Positions 1-12,993 are shown, counted from the stretch's first letter. The stretch: 64,000 nucleotides of DNA from Klenkia brasiliensis (GCF_900100695.1 NZ_FNCF01000005.1:300228-364227); one strand, 5' to 3'. The notes: a model not told the origin generated them from the letters alone. Numbers and translations are program-made.

Positions 1-555
1 CAGCCGGGTGTAGTCCTCGAAGTCCGCCGCCTGCGGGCCCGGCGGCAGCGACAGGTCGCGGCGGCCGGCCATCCAGGCCTGGGTGAGCGGGGTCGTCTCG
101 TCGGCGTAGACCTGGTCGCCGAGCAGCACGAGCGCGTCGGGCCACTCCTGCTCCGGGGTCCCCGCCAGCTGCAGCGCGTAGCAGTCCAGCGCGTCGGGCG
201 GGATGCCGTCGCGGGCGTCGGCCGAGGCGGGGGTGGCGTACCGGCAGGAGCCGAACGCGATCCGGAAGGGGCCCGGCCCGCCGGGGGTGCGGATCCGGCT
301 GGGCGGGAACGCCGAGCGGGCCGGCGGCCAGACGGGGACGTCGTCCAGGTGCACCTCGTAGGGCGTCGTGCTGCCCGGCGCCAGCCCCTCGACGACCACG
401 AGGGCGTAGTGGTGGCCCTGCACGCAGAAGGTGCGCGCGGTGGCGTCCAGCACCCGCACCGTGCACGGCCGGTCGGTCTCCACCCACACCGTGGCCGACA
501 CCGGGTCGACGTGGCGCAGCAGCGGACCCAGGACCAGGCGCGGCGTCGACGGCAC
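1..555 (-). CDS. PhoD-like / metallophosphoesterase-type phosphatase (N-terminal part, cut by window edge)
   Basis: The reading frame starts with GTG at 555 and runs off the left edge, so only about 185 N-terminal residues are visible. The first part (LVLGPLLRHVD, then WVETDRPCTVRV) resembles the beta-sandwich that precedes the catalytic domain in PhoD-like phosphatases. The segment FRIAFGSCRYATP and the later LLGDQVYADE supply the Gly-Asp metal-binding motif of a calcineurin-like fold. An in-frame GTG lies 8 codons further upstream and cannot be excluded as the start. The family hydrolyses phosphate mono- or diesters; the substrate here is unknown. It is divergent from ftsY, with about 60 bases between them. 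Confidence 0.75.
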   Translation of the reverse strand, partial: MPSTPRLVLGPLLRHVDPVSATVWVETDRPCTVRVLDATARTFCVQGHHYALVVVEGLAPGSTTPYEVHLDDVPVWPPARSAFPPSRIRTPGGPGPFRIAFGSCRYATPASADARDGIPPDALDCYALQLAGTPEQEWPDALVLLGDQVYADETTPLTQAWMAGRRDLSLPPGPQAADFEDYTRL

Positions 556-616
556 GGCGCCCAGCTTGGCCCACCGCACCGGGTGGTGCCCAGTCCGGGC
601 TGGGAGACTGGTGTGC

Positions 617-1813
617 ATGGAGTTCGTGATCATCGCCGTCGCGGTCGTCGTCGTCGCGCTGCTGGTCGGGGTGGGCCTGCTGGTCGGCCGCGGCCGCCGG
701 ACGACCCGGCTGGACGAGGGCACCACCGCCCCGACCCTCACCCGGCCCCGCCCGGGCGACGACCGGTCCACGACCCCGCCCACCACGCCGCCCACCACGG
801 TGCCGCCGGTCGGCACCGAGGACCTCGCCGTCCCCCCGGTGCAGCTGCCCCCGGCCGAGCCCGAGCCGGGGCTCACCTTCGACGTGCCGCCACCCTCGGC
901 CGGCCGGCTGGTCCGGCTGCGCAGCCGGCTGGCGCGCTCGCAGTCCTCGCTGGGCCGCGGCCTGCTCACCGTGCTCTCGCGGGAGAAGCTGACCGAGGAC
1001 GACTGGGAGGAGATCGAGGAGACCCTGCTGGCCGCCGACGTCGGCGTCGCCGCCACCACCCAGATCGTGCAGCGGCTGCGCACCCAGTCGATGGTGCTGG
1101 CCACCGGCGACGGGACGGCGCTGCGCGAGCTGCTGGTCTCCGAGCTCACCGCCGTCCTCGGCCCGGACCTGGACCGCTCGCTGGCCACCGACCGGGAGCT
1201 GGACCGGCCCGCCGTCGTCCTCGTGGTCGGGGTCAACGGCGCGGGCAAGACCACCACCTGCGGCAAGATCGCCCGGGTGCTCGTCGGCGACGGGCGCAGC
1301 GTGCTGCTGGGCGCCGCGGACACCTTCCGCGCCGCCGCCGCCGACCAGCTGGAGACCTGGGGCGAGCGGGTCGGCGTGCCCACCGTGCGCGGGCCCGAGG
1401 GCGGGGACCCCGCGTCGGTGGCCTTCGACGCGGTCCGGACCGGCCGCGAGGCCGACGTCGACGCCGTGCTGGTCGACACCGCCGGCCGGCTGCACACCAA
1501 GCTCGGCCTGATGGACGAGCTGGGCAAGGTCAAGCGGGTGGTGGAGAAGCAGAGCCCGGTCGACGAGGTGCTGCTGGTGCTCGACGCCACCACCGGCCAG
1601 AACGGCGTGGTGCAGGCCCGCGTCTTCACCGAGGCGGTCGCGGTCACGGGGGTGGTGCTGACCAAGCTCGACGGCACCGCCAAGGGCGGCATCGTGGTCT
1701 CGGTGCAGCGCGAGCTGGGCATCCCGGTGAAGCTGGTCGGGCTGGGGGAGGGCGCCGACGACCTGGCCCCGTTCGAGCCCCGCGCCTTCGCCGAGGCGCT
1801 CGTCGGCGGCTGA
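617..1813 (+). CDS. ftsY: Signal recognition particle receptor FtsY
   Basis: FtsY is the membrane-associated GTPase that receives SRP-ribosome complexes. Residues 2-23 form one hydrophobic segment, the N-terminal anchor usual in actinobacterial FtsY. A Pro/Thr-rich acidic linker follows to about residue 90, then the four-helix N domain and the GTPase G domain. G1 is GVNGAGKTT (205-213); DTFRAAAADQ, DTAGR, TKLDG and the closing GLGEGADDLAPF follow. At 398 aa it is typical for the family. ATG 617 was chosen because the anchor starts there; longer in-frame extension reads into non-conserved sequence. Its partner Ffh is encoded 5.5 kb downstream. Confidence 0.97.
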   Translation: MEFVIIAVAVVVVALLVGVGLLVGRGRRTTRLDEGTTAPTLTRPRPGDDRSTTPPTTPPTTVPPVGTEDLAVPPVQLPPAEPEPGLTFDVPPPSAGRLVRLRSRLARSQSSLGRGLLTVLSREKLTEDDWEEIEETLLAADVGVAATTQIVQRLRTQSMVLATGDGTALRELLVSELTAVLGPDLDRSLATDRELDRPAVVLVVGVNGAGKTTTCGKIARVLVGDGRSVLLGAADTFRAAAADQLETWGERVGVPTVRGPEGGDPASVAFDAVRTGREADVDAVLVDTAGRLHTKLGLMDELGKVKRVVEKQSPVDEVLLVLDATTGQNGVVQARVFTEAVAVTGVVLTKLDGTAKGGIVVSVQRELGIPVKLVGLGEGADDLAPFEPRAFAEALVGG

Positions 1814-1825
1814 GCGGCGGCCGGG

Positions 1826-2917
1826 TCAGGCGGAGAAGCGCTCCTCGACCCGGCCCCAGCGCCAGACGGCCAGTGCCGCGCCCCAGGTCAGCACGAACAG
1901 CGCGACGATGCCGAAACCCACGTAGTCCAGGTCCCACGACGCCAGCCAGGCCAGCGGGCCGCTGTCGATGCCGAACCGCTCGACGAGCAGGCCGACGAGC
2001 ACCAGCGAGCCGACACCCAGCGCGACGGTCACCGACAGCGCGGTCACCGTCAGGTTGTAGAAGACCTTGCGCACCGGCTTGACCAGCGCCCAGCCGTAGG
2101 CGCGGGTCATCAGCACGCCGTCGGCGGTGTCGAACAGGCTCATCCCGGCCATGAACAGCACCGGCAGCACGCAGATGGCGTACCAGGGCAGCACGAACGC
2201 CGCGGACCCGGCGATGAGCACCAGCAGGCCGACCTGGGTGGCGGTGTCGAAGCCCAGGCCCATGAGCAGGCCGACCGGGTAGAGGTGCCAGGGCTTGGAG
2301 ACCCGGCGGGTGAACCGGCCGAGCACCCGGGCCATGAACCCGCGGTTGTGCAGGTGGTGCTCCAGCGCCGCCTCGTCCAGCTCGCCCGATCGCATCCCGC
2401 GCAGCACCTTGGCGATGCCGACCACGGCGACCAGGTTCATGCCGCCGATGACCAGCAGGAAGGCGCCGGCGACCAGGGTGCCGACCAGGCCGAGCACGGA
2501 CGCCGCACCGGAGTCGCCGTCCTGGATGACGCCGGCGACGGACTGCACGCCCAGCGCCAGCAGCACGCTGGCGACCAGCACGACCGACGAGTGGCCCAGG
2601 GAGAACCAGAACCCGGTGCCGACGGCGGGCGTGCCGTCGCCGACCAGCTTGCGGGTGGTGTTGTCGATGACCGCGATGTGGTCGGCGTCGAAGGCGTGCC
2701 GCACGCCGAGCAGGTACGCGGTCAGCCCGACGCCCACGCCGAGCACGCCGGCGCTGCCCAGGTCCAGCCGCTGCGGGGCCACCGCGAACAGCAGCACGCC
2801 CCAGCCGAGCACGTGCAGCCCGACGACGACGGCGGCCATGGTGGCGATGCTGCGCTTGTCGCGGCGGCTGAAGCCCCGTGCCGGGACGGCGAGGGGGGCG
2901 GGCGCGGTGGTGGTCAC
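1826..2917 (-). CDS. Nickel/cobalt permease, NiCoT family (HoxN/NixA type)
   Basis: This is a 363-aa polytopic membrane protein of the nickel/cobalt transporter family. The family signature RHAFDADHIAVIDN spans residues 73-86 in the second membrane segment, and the second conserved motif LGFDTATQVGLL is present. Such permeases take up Ni2+ or Co2+ with high affinity to supply urease, hydrogenase or cobalamin enzymes; the metal cannot be assigned from sequence. It converges on ftsY (12 bases apart) and is divergent from amt across 222 bases. I saw no cobalamin riboswitch in front of it. Confidence 0.93.
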   Translation of the reverse strand: MTTTAPAPLAVPARGFSRRDKRSIATMAAVVVGLHVLGWGVLLFAVAPQRLDLGSAGVLGVGVGLTAYLLGVRHAFDADHIAVIDNTTRKLVGDGTPAVGTGFWFSLGHSSVVLVASVLLALGVQSVAGVIQDGDSGAASVLGLVGTLVAGAFLLVIGGMNLVAVVGIAKVLRGMRSGELDEAALEHHLHNRGFMARVLGRFTRRVSKPWHLYPVGLLMGLGFDTATQVGLLVLIAGSAAFVLPWYAICVLPVLFMAGMSLFDTADGVLMTRAYGWALVKPVRKVFYNLTVTALSVTVALGVGSLVLVGLLVERFGIDSGPLAWLASWDLDYVGFGIVALFVLTWGAALAVWRWGRVEERFSA

Positions 2918-3024
2918 GGCCGGACCCTAGTGCGAGCTCCTCGCACCTGCACAGGGGTCGCAACAAGCTCGCTGCGAGCCGTGCAACACGGCCGGAACAC
3001 GGGGCCGCGACACGCGGAGCGGAG

Positions 3025-3062
3025 TTCACCGGTGCGAAACACGTCCGGACCGTGGGCGGAAC
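3025..3062 (+). promoter_or_regulatory. GlnR-like nitrogen-control box upstream of amt
   Basis: Four 5-mers are spaced exactly 11 bases apart: TTCAC (3025-3029), GAAAC (3036-3040), GGACC (3047-3051) and GGAAC (3058-3062), each separated by 6 bases. This matches the alternating a/b half-site layout (gTnAC-n6-GaAAC repeated) described for GlnR at actinobacterial amtB promoters. The first a-site has one mismatch, the second pair is more degenerate, and GAAAC is perfect. It lies 78 bases before the amt start codon. Confidence 0.5.
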
Positions 3063-3126
3063 ACGGCTGCCGCACTGTCTACGGCGACCGACCCCCAGCC
3101 CCCGGCCGATGGCCGACGACCCCTGA

Positions 3127-4815
<1,689 letters not shown>

Positions 4816-4830
4816 TCGCCGCACCCGTCC

Positions 4831-4873
4831 CGTCGGCCGGGGTGGTGGGACCCCCCCACCGCCTCGGCCGACG
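4831..4873 (+). terminator. Hairpin between glnK and glnD (possible attenuator)
   Basis: The outer arms CGTCGGCCG (4831-4839) and CGGCCGACG (4865-4873) are exact complements, and an inner GGTGG/CCACC pairing closes the middle. No U-tract follows, so it may reduce rather than stop readthrough into glnD. It ends about 30 bases before the glnD start. Confidence 0.5.
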
Positions 4874-4903
4874 CCGTTCCCGGCCCGCCCCGACCACGAC
4901 GAG

Positions 4904-7240
4904 GTGATCCCCCTGGCACACCCGGCACCCACCCCCGACGAGCTGGCCGCCCTGTCCCGCGCGGAGCGGGTCGCGGCCCTGGACGGCTGGCTGAGCGCCC
5001 TGCTGGCCGACGCCGTCCCCGCCGGCGCCCGGACCGGGGTCGCGCTGGCCGCGGTCGGCAGCCTCGGCCGCCGGGAGCCGGCGCCCTACGGCGACCTGGA
5101 CCTGGTGCTGGTGCACGACGGGCGGCGCGGGATCGGCCAGGTCGCCGACGCGGTCTGGTACCCGGTCTGGGACGCCGGGCACAAGCTCGACCACTCGGTG
5201 CGCACCGTGGCCGAGGCCGCCGCGGTCGCCGGGGACGACGTCAAGGCCGGCCTGGGCCTGCTCGACGTCCGGCTGGTGGCCGGCGACGCCGAGCTGGTCG
5301 CCGCGCTGCGCTCGGCCACCCTGGGGAGCTGGCGGCAGCGGGCCTCCCGGCTGCTGCCGGACCTGCGGGAGCTGCGCCGGGCCCGGGCGCGCACCGTCGG
5401 GGAGCTGGGGTTCCTGCTCGAGCCCGACCTCAAGGAGGCCTACGGCGGCCTGCGCGACGGCCAGGTGCTGCGCGCCCTGGCCCTGGCCCAGCTGGTCGAC
5501 GAGCCGCCGGCCGACGCGGGGGAGGCCTACGCGTTCCTGGTCGACGTCCGCGACGAGCTGCGCCGACGCACCCGCCGGGCCGGGGACGTGCTCGTCCGCC
5601 AGGAGCAGGCCGGGGTGGCGGCCGCCCTGGGGCTGGACGACGACGACGTCCTGCTGCGCCGGGTGAGCCTGGCCGGCCGCCGGCTGGCGTTCGTCGTGGA
5701 CGAGGCCTGGCGCCGGGTGGACGCCGCCCTCGTCCGCCGCCCCCGGGCCCGCTACCGGCGGGTGCGCCGCGAGCCGCTGGCCGAGGGCCTGGTCCGGCAG
5801 GGCGACGAGGTCGTGCTCGCCCGGGACGCCAAGCCCGCCGCCGACCCCGGCCTCGTGCTGCGCGGCGCCGCCGCGGCCGCGCACGCGGACCTGCTGCTGT
5901 CCCCGTACACGCTCAAGGTGCTCGGGGCGCACTCCCCGCCGCTGCCCGAGCCCTGGCCCGCCGAGGTGCGCTGGTCGTTCCTGCGGCTGCTGGCCAGCGG
6001 GCGCAGCGCCGTCCCGGTGGTCGAGCAGCTGGACCAGGAGGGCCTGCTGGTCCGCATGCTCCCCGAGTGGGACCACGTGCGGTCGCTGCCGCAGCGCCAC
6101 CCGTGGCACCGGTTCACCGTGGACCGGCACCTGGTGGAGGCGGCCTCGGCGGCCGCCGAGCTGACCCGCGACGTCGACCGGCCCGACCTGCTGCTGGTCG
6201 GTGCGCTGCTGCACGACATCGGCAAGGGCCACCCCGGCGACCACTCCGAGGTCGGTGCGGTCATCGTGCGGGAGATGGCCACCCGGATGGGGTTCGCCGC
6301 CCCCGACGTGGCGATGCTCGTGGCGATGGTGCGCTGGCACCTGCTGCTGCCCGACGTCGCCACCCACCGCGACCTGGACGACCCGGCGACCATCGACCGG
6401 GTGGTCGAGGCGATCGGCGCCGACCCCGCCCTGCTGCAGCTGCTGCACGCGCTGGCCCAGGCCGACGGCGCGGCGACCTCCACCTCGGCGTGGTCGCCGT
6501 GGAAGGCCCACCTGGTGGCCGCGCTGGTCGGCCGGGTCGCCGCGCGGCTGGGGTCGGCCGCCGTCCCCGAGCCGGTGCTCGAGCCCAGCGACCCGCTGGT
6601 CACCGCGCCCGCACCGGAGATCCCCGGCCCGACCCGCCCGGTCACCGTCGGCGTGGAGGACGTCGCCGACGGCCAGCAGGTCACCATCGGCGCCCCCGAC
6701 CGGCCCGGCCTGTTCGCCCTGTGCGCGGGCGTGCTGGCGCTCAACCAGCTCGACGTGCGCGCCGCGCGGGTCACCGTCGAGGCCGGCCACGCCACCTCGG
6801 TGTTCGCCGTCCGGCCGCGGTTCGGCCGCGCCCCGGTGCCGGGCATCCTGGCCGACGGCGTGCGGGCGGCGATGGAGGGCACCCTGCCGCTGGGCGAGCG
6901 CCTCGCGCAGCGGGAGCGCGACTACAGCCAGGACACCGCGCGGGGGGCGCCGCCGCGGGTCGCCTGGTTCGACGCGGAGGCCACCGGCGCGGCCAACACG
7001 CTGGTGGAGGTGCGGGCCACCGACCGGGCCGGCCTGCTGTACCGGCTGACCGCGGCGCTGGCCGCCGAGGGGCTGGACGTGCGCGGCGCGACGGTGGAGA
7101 CCCTGGGCGCGGACGCCGTCGACGCCTTCTACCTGGCCGACCCCTCGGGCACCCCGGTCGACGAGGGCCAGCGGGAACGGGTCGCCGCCTCGCTGCTGGC
7201 CGCGGCCGCCGGCACCGCACCCGACCCGGCCGCGCGCTAG
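4904..7240 (+). CDS. glnD: PII-modifying nucleotidyltransferase GlnD
   Basis: GlnD attaches and removes a nucleotidyl group on PII according to nitrogen status. From GTG 4904 it has 778 aa, a little shorter than the enterobacterial enzyme. The nucleotidyltransferase motif GSLGRREPAPYGDLDL (52-67) has catalytic Asp64 and Asp66. An HD hydrolase domain follows with LLHDIGKGHPGDHS (His437-Asp438), then two C-terminal ACT domains that sense glutamine (TIGAPDRPGLF and RATDRAGLLY). The start is uncertain: GTG 4904 lies inside a 9-base anti-SD match, GAGGTGATC (4901-4909), and CTG at 4913 sits at ideal spacing after it. In actinobacteria GlnD acts as an adenylyltransferase. Confidence 0.94.
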   Translation: MIPLAHPAPTPDELAALSRAERVAALDGWLSALLADAVPAGARTGVALAAVGSLGRREPAPYGDLDLVLVHDGRRGIGQVADAVWYPVWDAGHKLDHSVRTVAEAAAVAGDDVKAGLGLLDVRLVAGDAELVAALRSATLGSWRQRASRLLPDLRELRRARARTVGELGFLLEPDLKEAYGGLRDGQVLRALALAQLVDEPPADAGEAYAFLVDVRDELRRRTRRAGDVLVRQEQAGVAAALGLDDDDVLLRRVSLAGRRLAFVVDEAWRRVDAALVRRPRARYRRVRREPLAEGLVRQGDEVVLARDAKPAADPGLVLRGAAAAAHADLLLSPYTLKVLGAHSPPLPEPWPAEVRWSFLRLLASGRSAVPVVEQLDQEGLLVRMLPEWDHVRSLPQRHPWHRFTVDRHLVEAASAAAELTRDVDRPDLLLVGALLHDIGKGHPGDHSEVGAVIVREMATRMGFAAPDVAMLVAMVRWHLLLPDVATHRDLDDPATIDRVVEAIGADPALLQLLHALAQADGAATSTSAWSPWKAHLVAALVGRVAARLGSAAVPEPVLEPSDPLVTAPAPEIPGPTRPVTVGVEDVADGQQVTIGAPDRPGLFALCAGVLALNQLDVRAARVTVEAGHATSVFAVRPRFGRAPVPGILADGVRAAMEGTLPLGERLAQRERDYSQDTARGAPPRVAWFDAEATGAANTLVEVRATDRAGLLYRLTAALAAEGLDVRGATVETLGADAVDAFYLADPSGTPVDEGQRERVAASLLAAAAGTAPDPAAR

Positions 7241-7290
7241 GCCTGGATACCCTGGGGAGCCCCTGGTTCCACCGCTGCTGAGGACGTGTT

Positions 7291-8811
<1,521 letters not shown>

Positions 8812-8814
8812 GCC

Positions 8815-9894
8815 GTGCACCTGTCGGGGGTGCTGCTGCCCGAGGGGGAGCAGCGCGACCTGTGGGTGCGCGACGGGCGGATCACCTTCGAGCCGGTCCC
8901 GGGGGCCGAGACCGTCTCCCGGGGCGGCTTCGTGCTGCCGGGGCTGGTCGACGCGCACTGCCACGTCGGGATCGCGCGCGGCGGCGGGCCCGTCGCCGAC
9001 CTCGCGGCCGCCCGCGAGCAGGCGCGGGTCGAGCGGGACGCGGGGGTGCTGCTGCTGCGCGACTGCGGCTCGCCGGTGGACACCCGCGCGCTGGACGACG
9101 ACCCCGAGCTGCCCCGGATCCTGCGCGCCGGACAGCACGTGGCCCGCGAGCGGCGCTACCTCCCGGGCCTGGCCGTGGAGGTCGAACCCGCGTCGCTGGC
9201 CGACGAGGTGCGCACCCAGGCCCGCCGCGGCGACGGCTGGGTGAAGCTGGTCGGTGACTGGATCGACCGCGGCGTGGGCGACCTGGGCCCGCTGTGGCCC
9301 GACGACGCGCTGGCCGAGGCGATCGCCGCCGCGCACGCCGAGGGTGCCCGGGTCACCGCGCACACCTTCGGCACCGACGCCCTGCCCGGGCTCGTCCGGG
9401 CCGGCATCGACTGCGTGGAGCACGGCACCGGCCTGACCGAGGACCTCATCGGGGAGATGGCGGCGCGCGGCACGGCCGTCGTCCCCACGCTGGTGAACGT
9501 GGCGCACTTCCCCGGCTTCGCCGCGGCGGGGGAGGCGAGGTTCCCCTCCTACGCCTCGACGATGCGCCGGCTGCACGCCTCGTCGGGCGCGGTGGTGCGG
9601 GCGGCGTACGAGGCCGGGGTGCCGGTCTTCGCCGGGACCGACGCCGGCGGGGGCATCGACCACGGCACGATCGCCGAGGAGGTCCGGGCGCTGCACGCCG
9701 CCGGGCTGCCGGTCGAGGCCGCACTGGCCGCCGCGTCCTGGGCCGCCCGGGAGTGGCTGGGCCTGCCCGGCCTGGTCGAGGGGGCGCCGGCCGACCTGGT
9801 GGTCTACGACCGCGACCCCCGCGCGGACCTCGACGCCCTCGCGCGTCCGCAGCTGACGGTGCTCCGCGGCCGGGTGGTCACCCCCGCCCGGTGA
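8815..9894 (+). CDS. Amidohydrolase family metal-dependent hydrolase
   Basis: A 359-aa TIM-barrel hydrolase of the imidazolonepropionase-like branch of the amidohydrolase superfamily. Metal-ligand candidates are visible in order: DAHCH, the Lys of WVKLVGDW, the His of TAHTFG, CVEHGTG and the Asp of AGTDAGGG. The N-terminal and C-terminal strands ([22 protein letters not shown]) form the small beta-sandwich typical of these enzymes. The substrate cannot be assigned. It starts 3 bases after the ffh stop, so it probably shares that transcript, with no evident functional link to SRP. Confidence 0.85.
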   Translation: MHLSGVLLPEGEQRDLWVRDGRITFEPVPGAETVSRGGFVLPGLVDAHCHVGIARGGGPVADLAAAREQARVERDAGVLLLRDCGSPVDTRALDDDPELPRILRAGQHVARERRYLPGLAVEVEPASLADEVRTQARRGDGWVKLVGDWIDRGVGDLGPLWPDDALAEAIAAAHAEGARVTAHTFGTDALPGLVRAGIDCVEHGTGLTEDLIGEMAARGTAVVPTLVNVAHFPGFAAAGEARFPSYASTMRRLHASSGAVVRAAYEAGVPVFAGTDAGGGIDHGTIAEEVRALHAAGLPVEAALAAASWAAREWLGLPGLVEGAPADLVVYDRDPRADLDALARPQLTVLRGRVVTPAR

Positions 9895-9949
9895 CCGGCC
9901 CCGGGAAACCGGTCGCAGGAGGGCGGGGGAGGGCTGGGAGACTGCCCCC

Positions 9950-11698
9950 GTGCTGTTGCGGATGTCCACCCTGTTCCTGCGCACCCTGCGCGACGACCCG
10001 GCCGACGCCGAGGTCCCCAGCCACCGCCTGCTGGTGCGGGGCGGCTACATCCGCCGGGCCGCGCCCGGCGGGTTCACCTGGCTGCCGCTGGGGTGGCGGG
10101 TCTACCGCAACGTCGAGCGCGTCGTCCGCGAGGAGATGGACGCGATGGGCGCGCAGGAGGTGCACTTCCCGGCGCTGCTGCCCCGCGAGCCCTACGAGGC
10201 CACCGGCCGCTGGACCGAGTACGGCGACAACCTGTTCCGCCTGCAGGACCGCAAGGGCGCCGACTTCCTGCTCGGCCCCACCCACGAGGAGATGTTCACC
10301 CTCCTCGTGAAGGACCTCTACGGGTCCTACAAGGACCTGCCCCTGTCGATCTACCAGATCCAGACCAAGTACCGGGACGAGGCACGGCCGCGGGCCGGGC
10401 TGTTCCGCGGCCGTGAGTTCGTGATGAAGGACAGCTACTCCTTCGACGTCGACGACGCCGGCCAGGACGCCTCCTACGCCGCGCACCGCGAGGCCTACAC
10501 CCGCATCTTCGACCGGCTGGGCCTGGAGTACGTCATCGTCTCGGCCACCTCCGGGGCGATGGGCGGCTCCCGGTCGGAGGAGTTCCTGCACCCCACCGCG
10601 GTCGGCGAGGACACCTTCGTCCGCTCGCCCGGGGGGTACGCCGCCAACGTCGAGGCGGTCACCACCGTCGCGCCCGCGGAGATCCCCGTCGACGGCCTGC
10701 CGGCCGCGCACGTCGAGGACACCCCCGACACCCCGACCATCGAGACGCTGGTCGCCGTCGCCACCGAGCTGTTCCCCGACGCCGGCTACACCGCCGCCTC
10801 GACGCTGAAGAACGTCGTCGTGCAGCTGCGCCACCCCGACGGCACCGCCGAGCCGCTGGTCATCGGCATCCCCGGCGACCGCGAGGTCGACACCAAGCGG
10901 CTGGAGGCCCAGGTCTCCCCGGCCGAGGTCGAGCCCTTCACCGACTTCGCCGCGCACCCGGCGCTGGTCAAGGGCTACATCGGGCCGCAGGTGCTCGGTG
11001 CCGACAGCGACTCGGGCATCCGCTACCTGGTCGACCCCCGGGTGGTCATCGGCAGCCGCTGGATCACCGGGGCCAACGAGGCCGGCAAGCACGTCTTCGA
11101 CCTCGTCGCCGGCCGGGACTTCACCTGGGACGGCACCGTCGAGGCCGCCGAGGTGCGCGCCGGCGACCCCGCCCCCGACGGGTCCGGCCCGCTGGAGCTG
11201 GCCCGCGGCGTGGAGATGGGCCACGTGTTCGCCCTCGGCCGCAAGTACGCCGACGCCCTGGACCTCAAGGTGCTCGACGAGAACGGCAAGCTCGTCACGG
11301 TCACCATGGGCTCCTACGGCATCGGCGTCTCCCGCGCGGTGGCCGCGATCGCGGAGTCCACGCACGACGAGCTCGGCCTGGTCTGGCCGCGCGAGGTCGC
11401 CCCGGCCGACGTGCACCTGGTCGCCACCGGCAAGGACGCAGCGGTGTTCACCGCGGCCGAGGCCCTCGCCGGCGAGCTGGTCGCCGCCGGGCTGACCGTG
11501 CTCTACGACGACCGGCCCAAGGTCAGCCCCGGCGTGAAGTTCAAGGACGCCGAGCTGCTCGGGATGCCGACCATCGTCACCGTCGGCCGCGGCCTGGCCG
11601 AGGGCGTGCTGGAGCTGCGCGACCGGGCCACCGGCGACCGGCAGGACATCCCCGTCGACGGCGCCGCCGCCGCGGTGCTGGCCGCCGTCAGGGGCTGA
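9950..11698 (+). CDS. proS: Prolyl-tRNA synthetase (bacterial type, with editing domain)
   Basis: Charges tRNA-Pro with proline. It is a 582-aa class II synthetase: motif 2 lies in the region [10 protein letters not shown] to [13 protein letters not shown] and motif 3 contains GSYGIGVSR. The roughly 170 residues between motifs 2 and 3 (about 230-400) correspond to the INS domain that edits Ala-tRNA-Pro. GTG 9950 is chosen; an in-frame ATG 12 bases later ([17 protein letters not shown]) is a possible start. The last 11 bases overlap the convergent VOC gene. Confidence 0.97.
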   Translation: MLLRMSTLFLRTLRDDPADAEVPSHRLLVRGGYIRRAAPGGFTWLPLGWRVYRNVERVVREEMDAMGAQEVHFPALLPREPYEATGRWTEYGDNLFRLQDRKGADFLLGPTHEEMFTLLVKDLYGSYKDLPLSIYQIQTKYRDEARPRAGLFRGREFVMKDSYSFDVDDAGQDASYAAHREAYTRIFDRLGLEYVIVSATSGAMGGSRSEEFLHPTAVGEDTFVRSPGGYAANVEAVTTVAPAEIPVDGLPAAHVEDTPDTPTIETLVAVATELFPDAGYTAASTLKNVVVQLRHPDGTAEPLVIGIPGDREVDTKRLEAQVSPAEVEPFTDFAAHPALVKGYIGPQVLGADSDSGIRYLVDPRVVIGSRWITGANEAGKHVFDLVAGRDFTWDGTVEAAEVRAGDPAPDGSGPLELARGVEMGHVFALGRKYADALDLKVLDENGKLVTVTMGSYGIGVSRAVAAIAESTHDELGLVWPREVAPADVHLVATGKDAAVFTAAEALAGELVAAGLTVLYDDRPKVSPGVKFKDAELLGMPTIVTVGRGLAEGVLELRDRATGDRQDIPVDGAAAAVLAAVRG

Positions 11699-12077
11699 CC
11701 CGCTCCACCAGCTCCACCTCGAAGCCGTCGGCGTCCTCCAGGTAGGCCGCCCGGTGGTCGGGCCCACCGGCGAACGGGTGGCGGTCGGCGAACAGCAGCC
11801 GCCACCCGTGCACCGGGGCGTCGTCCACCAGCCCGTCGAGCCGGCCGGCGGGCACGTGGAACGCCAGGTGGTTCAGCCCCGGACGGCGCCGCTCGTGCGC
11901 CGTCCCCAGTAGGTCCGGCGACTGCTCCAGGACGACGTAGACCTCCCCGGCCCGCCACGACCGGCCGCCCGACCAGGACTGGAAGGGCTCGGCGCCCAGC
12001 TGGGTCAGCAGCCAGCCCCAGGAGCGGACGGCGCGGGTGAGGTCGGGCACCCACAGCTCGACGTGGTGGAGCAGCAT
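11688..12077 (-). CDS. VOC (glyoxalase/bleomycin-resistance fold) family protein
   Basis: A 129-aa protein with two beta-alpha-beta-beta-beta modules of the vicinal oxygen chelate fold. It opens [12 protein letters not shown] and continues [12 protein letters not shown] and [14 protein letters not shown], which contain the usual metal-ligand positions (His near the start, His in LAFHV, Glu in FEVEL). The function within this very broad superfamily is unknown. ATG 12077 is the first start compatible with the fold. It is divergent from rpsP and its 3' end overlaps proS. Confidence 0.83.
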   Translation of the reverse strand: MLLHHVELWVPDLTRAVRSWGWLLTQLGAEPFQSWSGGRSWRAGEVYVVLEQSPDLLGTAHERRRPGLNHLAFHVPAGRLDGLVDDAPVHGWRLLFADRHPFAGGPDHRAAYLEDADGFEVELVERVSP

Positions 12078-12241
12078 CCCGGCGTCCTCCCGTCGTCTGG
12101 CATGATGGGCGGTCGAGCACGTGCTGCCGGCGGCCCTCTCACCGTCGCGGCCGCGTGTCCACCCGCTCCGCCCCCGGCGTACCCCCACGCGCCCGCAGGG
12201 GCGAGCACCCGAGAACCCGTACGAGGAGTACACCACCCACC

Positions 12242-12715
12242 GTGGCCACCAAGATCAAGCTCATGCGTCTGGGCAAGATGCGCGCGCCGTACTACCGCAT
12301 CGTCGTCGCCGACTCCCGCACCAAGCGGGACGGCCGCTCGATCGAGACGATCGGCAAGTACCACCCCAAGGAGGACCCCTCCTTCATCGAGGTCGACGCC
12401 GAGCGTGCCGCCTACTGGCTGGGCGTCGGTGCGCAGCCGACCGAGGCCGTCGCCGCCATCCTGCGGGTGACCGGTGACTGGCAGAAGTTCAAGGGCGAGC
12501 CGGCCCCCGAGCCGATGAAGGTCGCGGCCCCCAAGCCCGACAAGAAGGCCGCCTACGAGGAGGCCGCGCGCGCCGCCGCCGACGAGCCGGCCGCCGGGGC
12601 CACCACCCCGAAGAAGAAGGCTGCGGTCAAGGCCGACGCCACCCCCGAGGCCGAGGCCGAGCTGGCCGAGGACGCCCCGGCCGACGGGTCCGCCGGCAAG
12701 ACCGCTGCCGAGTAA
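12242..12715 (+). CDS. rpsP: 30S ribosomal protein S16
   Basis: A 157-aa S16: the first ~90 residues ([20 protein letters not shown] and onward) are the conserved fold, and the remaining ~65 are an Ala/Glu/Lys-rich disordered extension common in actinobacteria. It begins the rpsP-khpA-rimM-trmD-nudix-rplS series. The 164 bases upstream contain GGCATGATGG (12099-12108), a plausible -10 region without a convincing -35, leaving a leader of about 130 bases. Confidence 0.97.
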   Translation: MATKIKLMRLGKMRAPYYRIVVADSRTKRDGRSIETIGKYHPKEDPSFIEVDAERAAYWLGVGAQPTEAVAAILRVTGDWQKFKGEPAPEPMKVAAPKPDKKAAYEEAARAAADEPAAGATTPKKKAAVKADATPEAEAELAEDAPADGSAGKTAAE

Positions 12716-12718
12716 GAC

Positions 12719-12955
12719 GTGCTCGAAGAGGCGCTCGAGCACCTGGTCAAGGGCATCGTCGACAACCCCGACGACGTCGCCGTCGACCTGATCAACGGCC
12801 GCCGCGGCAAGACCCTCGAGGTCCGGGTGCACCCCGACGACCTCGGCAAGGTCATCGGCCGCGGCGGGCGCACCGCCAAGGCGCTGCGCCAGGTCATGAC
12901 CGGCGTCGGCGGACGCGGCCTGCGGGTCGACGTCGTCGACACCGACGGGCGCTGA
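12719..12955 (+). CDS. khpA: KH-domain RNA-binding protein KhpA
   Basis: A 78-aa single KH domain. The RNA-binding loop GRGG (47-50) lies in DLGKVIGRGGRTAKAL. KhpA-type proteins bind many RNAs, often with KhpB, and affect cell division and translation. GTG 12719 starts 3 bases after the rpsP stop, and the position between rpsP and rimM is conserved across actinobacteria. Confidence 0.94.
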   Translation: MLEEALEHLVKGIVDNPDDVAVDLINGRRGKTLEVRVHPDDLGKVIGRGGRTAKALRQVMTGVGGRGLRVDVVDTDGR

Positions 12956-12993
12956 GCACCACCCCGCGCCCGCAGGGCACCCCCTCCGACACC

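Noticed and set aside
8815..9894. Link of the amidohydrolase to SRP function because it adjoins ffh
   Set aside because: Co-transcription alone does not support a role; the protein has only metabolic hydrolase features.
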